Shown here: one piece after another, positions 62,349 through 64,000 of the stretch
Layout: each line of letters begins with the position of its first letter
Numbering within the stretch: the stretch's first letter is position 1
Source: Prochlorococcus marinus str. MIT 9211
GTDB taxonomy: Bacteria; Cyanobacteriota; Cyanobacteriia; PCC-6307; Cyanobiaceae
Direction of reading: 5' to 3'
Assembly: GCF_000018585.1 (NCBI RefSeq)
Contig: NC_009976.1
Location: forward strand, 1,235,982-1,299,981
DNA: 64,000 nt
The notes under the pieces: model-generated
Told to the model about the DNA's origin: nothing
The model's database searches: none
Seen by the model: the letters and a program-made list of their open reading frames with translations, nothing else
Made by a program: the position numbers and the translations under genes

Positions 62349-64000
62349 ATGAATGGCTTTGGAGAAAAAAAAATTTCAAATAAAAAGAAATTCCACAATC
62401 AGCTATCAGAAGTCCAGATTAATCAATTAATGACTGGAGCAATAAGGCATCTTTCTTCCGGTAATTTTGTTGACGCAGAGGCTTGCTATATGAAATTAAT
62501 CAATGCAGGTTTTAAAGATCCTAGAGTCTACTCAAATATCGGTGCTATATATAAACAAAGAAATAATCTTGACAAAGCATGTTTTTACTTAAAAAAAGCA
62601 GTCACCTTATTCCCAGAATACGCTGATGCTTATTCTAATTTAGCATTAATCCTAAAAGAGAAAGGTGAATTAAAAGAAGCAGAGTTATATGCTAGAAAAG
62701 CGATCTCATTGAAACCTAATTTATGTGATGCATATTTAATCCTAGGTGGAATTTTACAAGATCAAGGAGATCTAGATCAAGCAATACTTTGTACAAGAAA
62801 GGCAATTATATTGGACCCTAATTTGGCAAGTTCACATCTCAACCTTGGTGTATTGCTAAAAGAAAAAGGCAATTTAAAAGAAGCTGAAGATGCCACTAGA
62901 AAAGCAATATCATTGCAATCAAACTTGGCAAACGCACATCTCAACCTTGGTGTATTGCTAAAAGAAAAAGGCAATTTAAAAGAAGCTGAAGATGCCACTA
63001 GAAAAGCAATATCATTGCAATCAAACTTGGCAAACGCACATCTTAATCTTGGAATTTTATTAAAAGACCTTGGAAAGCTAAAAGAAGCAGAAAAAACTTT
63101 AATTAAAGCAATACAGATAGACGGCTTGCTCGCACCAGCGTATTACTCATTATCAACATTAACCGATTATTCAAATGAGAGAGAGTTAGAAGATAAACTT
63201 TTTAAAATAAATTTAGATAATTTAGATAATTTATCTTTTAAGATAGATTTATGTTTTGCAAGATCTAATATTCTTCATAAGAAAAATCTTTTTTTAGAAA
63301 GCTCTGAATATCTCAAAGAAGCCAATAAGATAAAGCTCCAATTATATCCATCTAATGCAAATAAGCAAATTAAAAAGTCTATTGAAATTCTCGATAAATA
63401 TAAAGACTATCAAGAAGACATACCAGTAACAAGTCCAGTTTCGAATTGCATTTTCATTGTAGGAATGCCTCGCTCTGGTTCTACATTATTAGAGTCTATT
63501 CTAAGTATGAAAGAAAAAGTTGTTGACTTAGGAGAAACAGTTATTTTTGAACAAGCCTTTTCTGAATGGAATATGCAAGACAAGCAATCCAAGGGGAAGA
63601 GTCTTTTTGAAATCTATTATGAAAAAAGGTCTTCTTTTGCAGAAAAGGAATGCATAACAACAGATAAGAATTTGTATAACTATATGTATTCTGGTTTTAT
63701 AGCTAGTCAATTCCCAGCAGCTAAGATTATTCATTGTTATAGGAATCCTCTTGATAATATTCTTTCTATGTATAGAGCAAATTTTGCAAAAGGAAATTAT
63801 TACTCTTCATCAATATTAGATTGCTCAAAAGTTCTTTCAAATCATATTTATCTAATGAATTATTATAAGAAATTATACCCAGAAAAGATTTATAGCCTAG
63901 ATTATGATCAATTGGTTATTTCACCAAAAGATCAAATCAGGTCTCTAATAAATTGGTTGGGATGGGAATGGGAAGAATTATATTTATCACCTGACAAAAG
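62349..64000 (+). CDS. TPR-repeat sulfotransferase, N-terminal part (cut by window edge)
   Basis: The open frame runs from ATG 62349 past the window end (about 550 codons here). Residues about 18-265 are tetratricopeptide repeats, each 34 residues. Then comes a sulfotransferase domain with the PAPS 5'-phosphosulphate loop VGMPRSGSTLLES at about 371 and the 3'-phosphate site YRNPLDNILSMY near 470. Such TPR-sulfotransferases are expected to sulphate proteins or glycans, with the TPR arm binding the partner. Two neighbouring TPR units are exact copies at the DNA level (62833-63043). Confidence 0.9.
   Translation, partial: MNGFGEKKISNKKKFHNQLSEVQINQLMTGAIRHLSSGNFVDAEACYMKLINAGFKDPRVYSNIGAIYKQRNNLDKACFYLKKAVTLFPEYADAYSNLALILKEKGELKEAELYARKAISLKPNLCDAYLILGGILQDQGDLDQAILCTRKAIILDPNLASSHLNLGVLLKEKGNLKEAEDATRKAISLQSNLANAHLNLGVLLKEKGNLKEAEDATRKAISLQSNLANAHLNLGILLKDLGKLKEAEKTLIKAIQIDGLLAPAYYSLSTLTDYSNERELEDKLFKINLDNLDNLSFKIDLCFARSNILHKKNLFLESSEYLKEANKIKLQLYPSNANKQIKKSIEILDKYKDYQEDIPVTSPVSNCIFIVGMPRSGSTLLESILSMKEKVVDLGETVIFEQAFSEWNMQDKQSKGKSLFEIYYEKRSSFAEKECITTDKNLYNYMYSGFIASQFPAAKIIHCYRNPLDNILSMYRANFAKGNYYSSSILDCSKVLSNHIYLMNYYKKLYPEKIYSLDYDQLVISPKDQIRSLINWLGWEWEELYLSPDK
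62833..63043 (+). repeat. 102-bp tandem duplication (one TPR unit) inside the sulfotransferase gene
   Basis: Bases 62833-62941 equal 62935-63043 with no mismatch, so the period is 102 bp, which is exactly 34 codons or one TPR. The next unit diverges (CTTAATCTT for CTCAACCTT). Identity of synonymous positions means the duplication is recent or kept by gene conversion. Confidence 0.95.

Overview
The window is a contiguous piece of a small, AT-rich cyanobacterial chromosome, almost certainly Prochlorococcus and probably a low-light-type strain. The main reasons are a Pcb chlorophyll a/b antenna gene (53854-54951), a high-light-inducible protein gene, a kaiB-kaiC clock locus directly beside rplU-rpmA with no kaiA, the NblS/DspA sensor kinase next to purD, many short genes typical of marine picocyanobacteria, and very tight spacing with many 1-13 base overlaps. 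The genus is inferred from gene content; I could not run a search, and the strain is not determined. I see no rRNA, CRISPR array, insertion sequence or prophage.

Layout. 1-3900 is an accessory zone: the start of a family 4 glycosyltransferase, an NdhF-like N-terminal fragment, an HLIP, several microproteins, and a structured RNA with its own terminator (about 2838-2932) beside a perfect 21-nt palindrome. 3914-8259 holds gluQ, hupB, a degenerate metallo-beta-lactamase-fold gene, the debranching enzyme glgX and tRNA-Gly. 8329-12620 is a same-strand run: sugar-type symporter, MlaE-like permease, DUF3119, DUF3086, plsY. 12617-14983 has pyrF, tyrS and a DUF1825 gene on the other strand. 15278-17401 has a GIY-YIG-like gene and pepA. 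17777-24781 is a cell-envelope operon read leftwards: purC, bamA/Omp85, lpxC, fabZ, lpxA, lpxB, msrA, with overlapping or nearly overlapping ends. purD and nblS diverge from it; kaiB-kaiC converges on nblS. rplU-rpmA, a methyltransferase, truB, a SpoIID-like protein, RNase Z and a pentapeptide-repeat protein follow, then petF, prmA, serA, a PSII-type S4-domain gene, tRNA-Val and murD.

43240-48380 is dominated by short unknown genes, including at least five microproteins of 48-59 residues (44077-45742), one with a twin CX3C motif and two joined by an ATGA overlap. 48728-53654 carries three large GT-C type membrane glycosyltransferase-like proteins, then pcb with a strong terminator. 55076-61068 mixes small membrane and unknown proteins with an NSS-family sodium symporter. 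61138-62196 is a K+ channel with a TrkA-N domain, and the window ends inside a TPR-sulfotransferase gene that contains a nearly perfect 102-bp tandem duplication of one TPR unit.

Together the recognised genes cover outer-membrane and lipid A biogenesis, phospholipid and purine synthesis, glycogen breakdown, translation, light harvesting, light/stress signalling and a reduced KaiBC timing system. The most novel material is in the small structured elements and microproteins between these housekeeping blocks. Many genes appear to use TTG or GTG starts; where a nearby ATG, a Shine-Dalgarno sequence or family alignment favoured another start, I moved it and said so.
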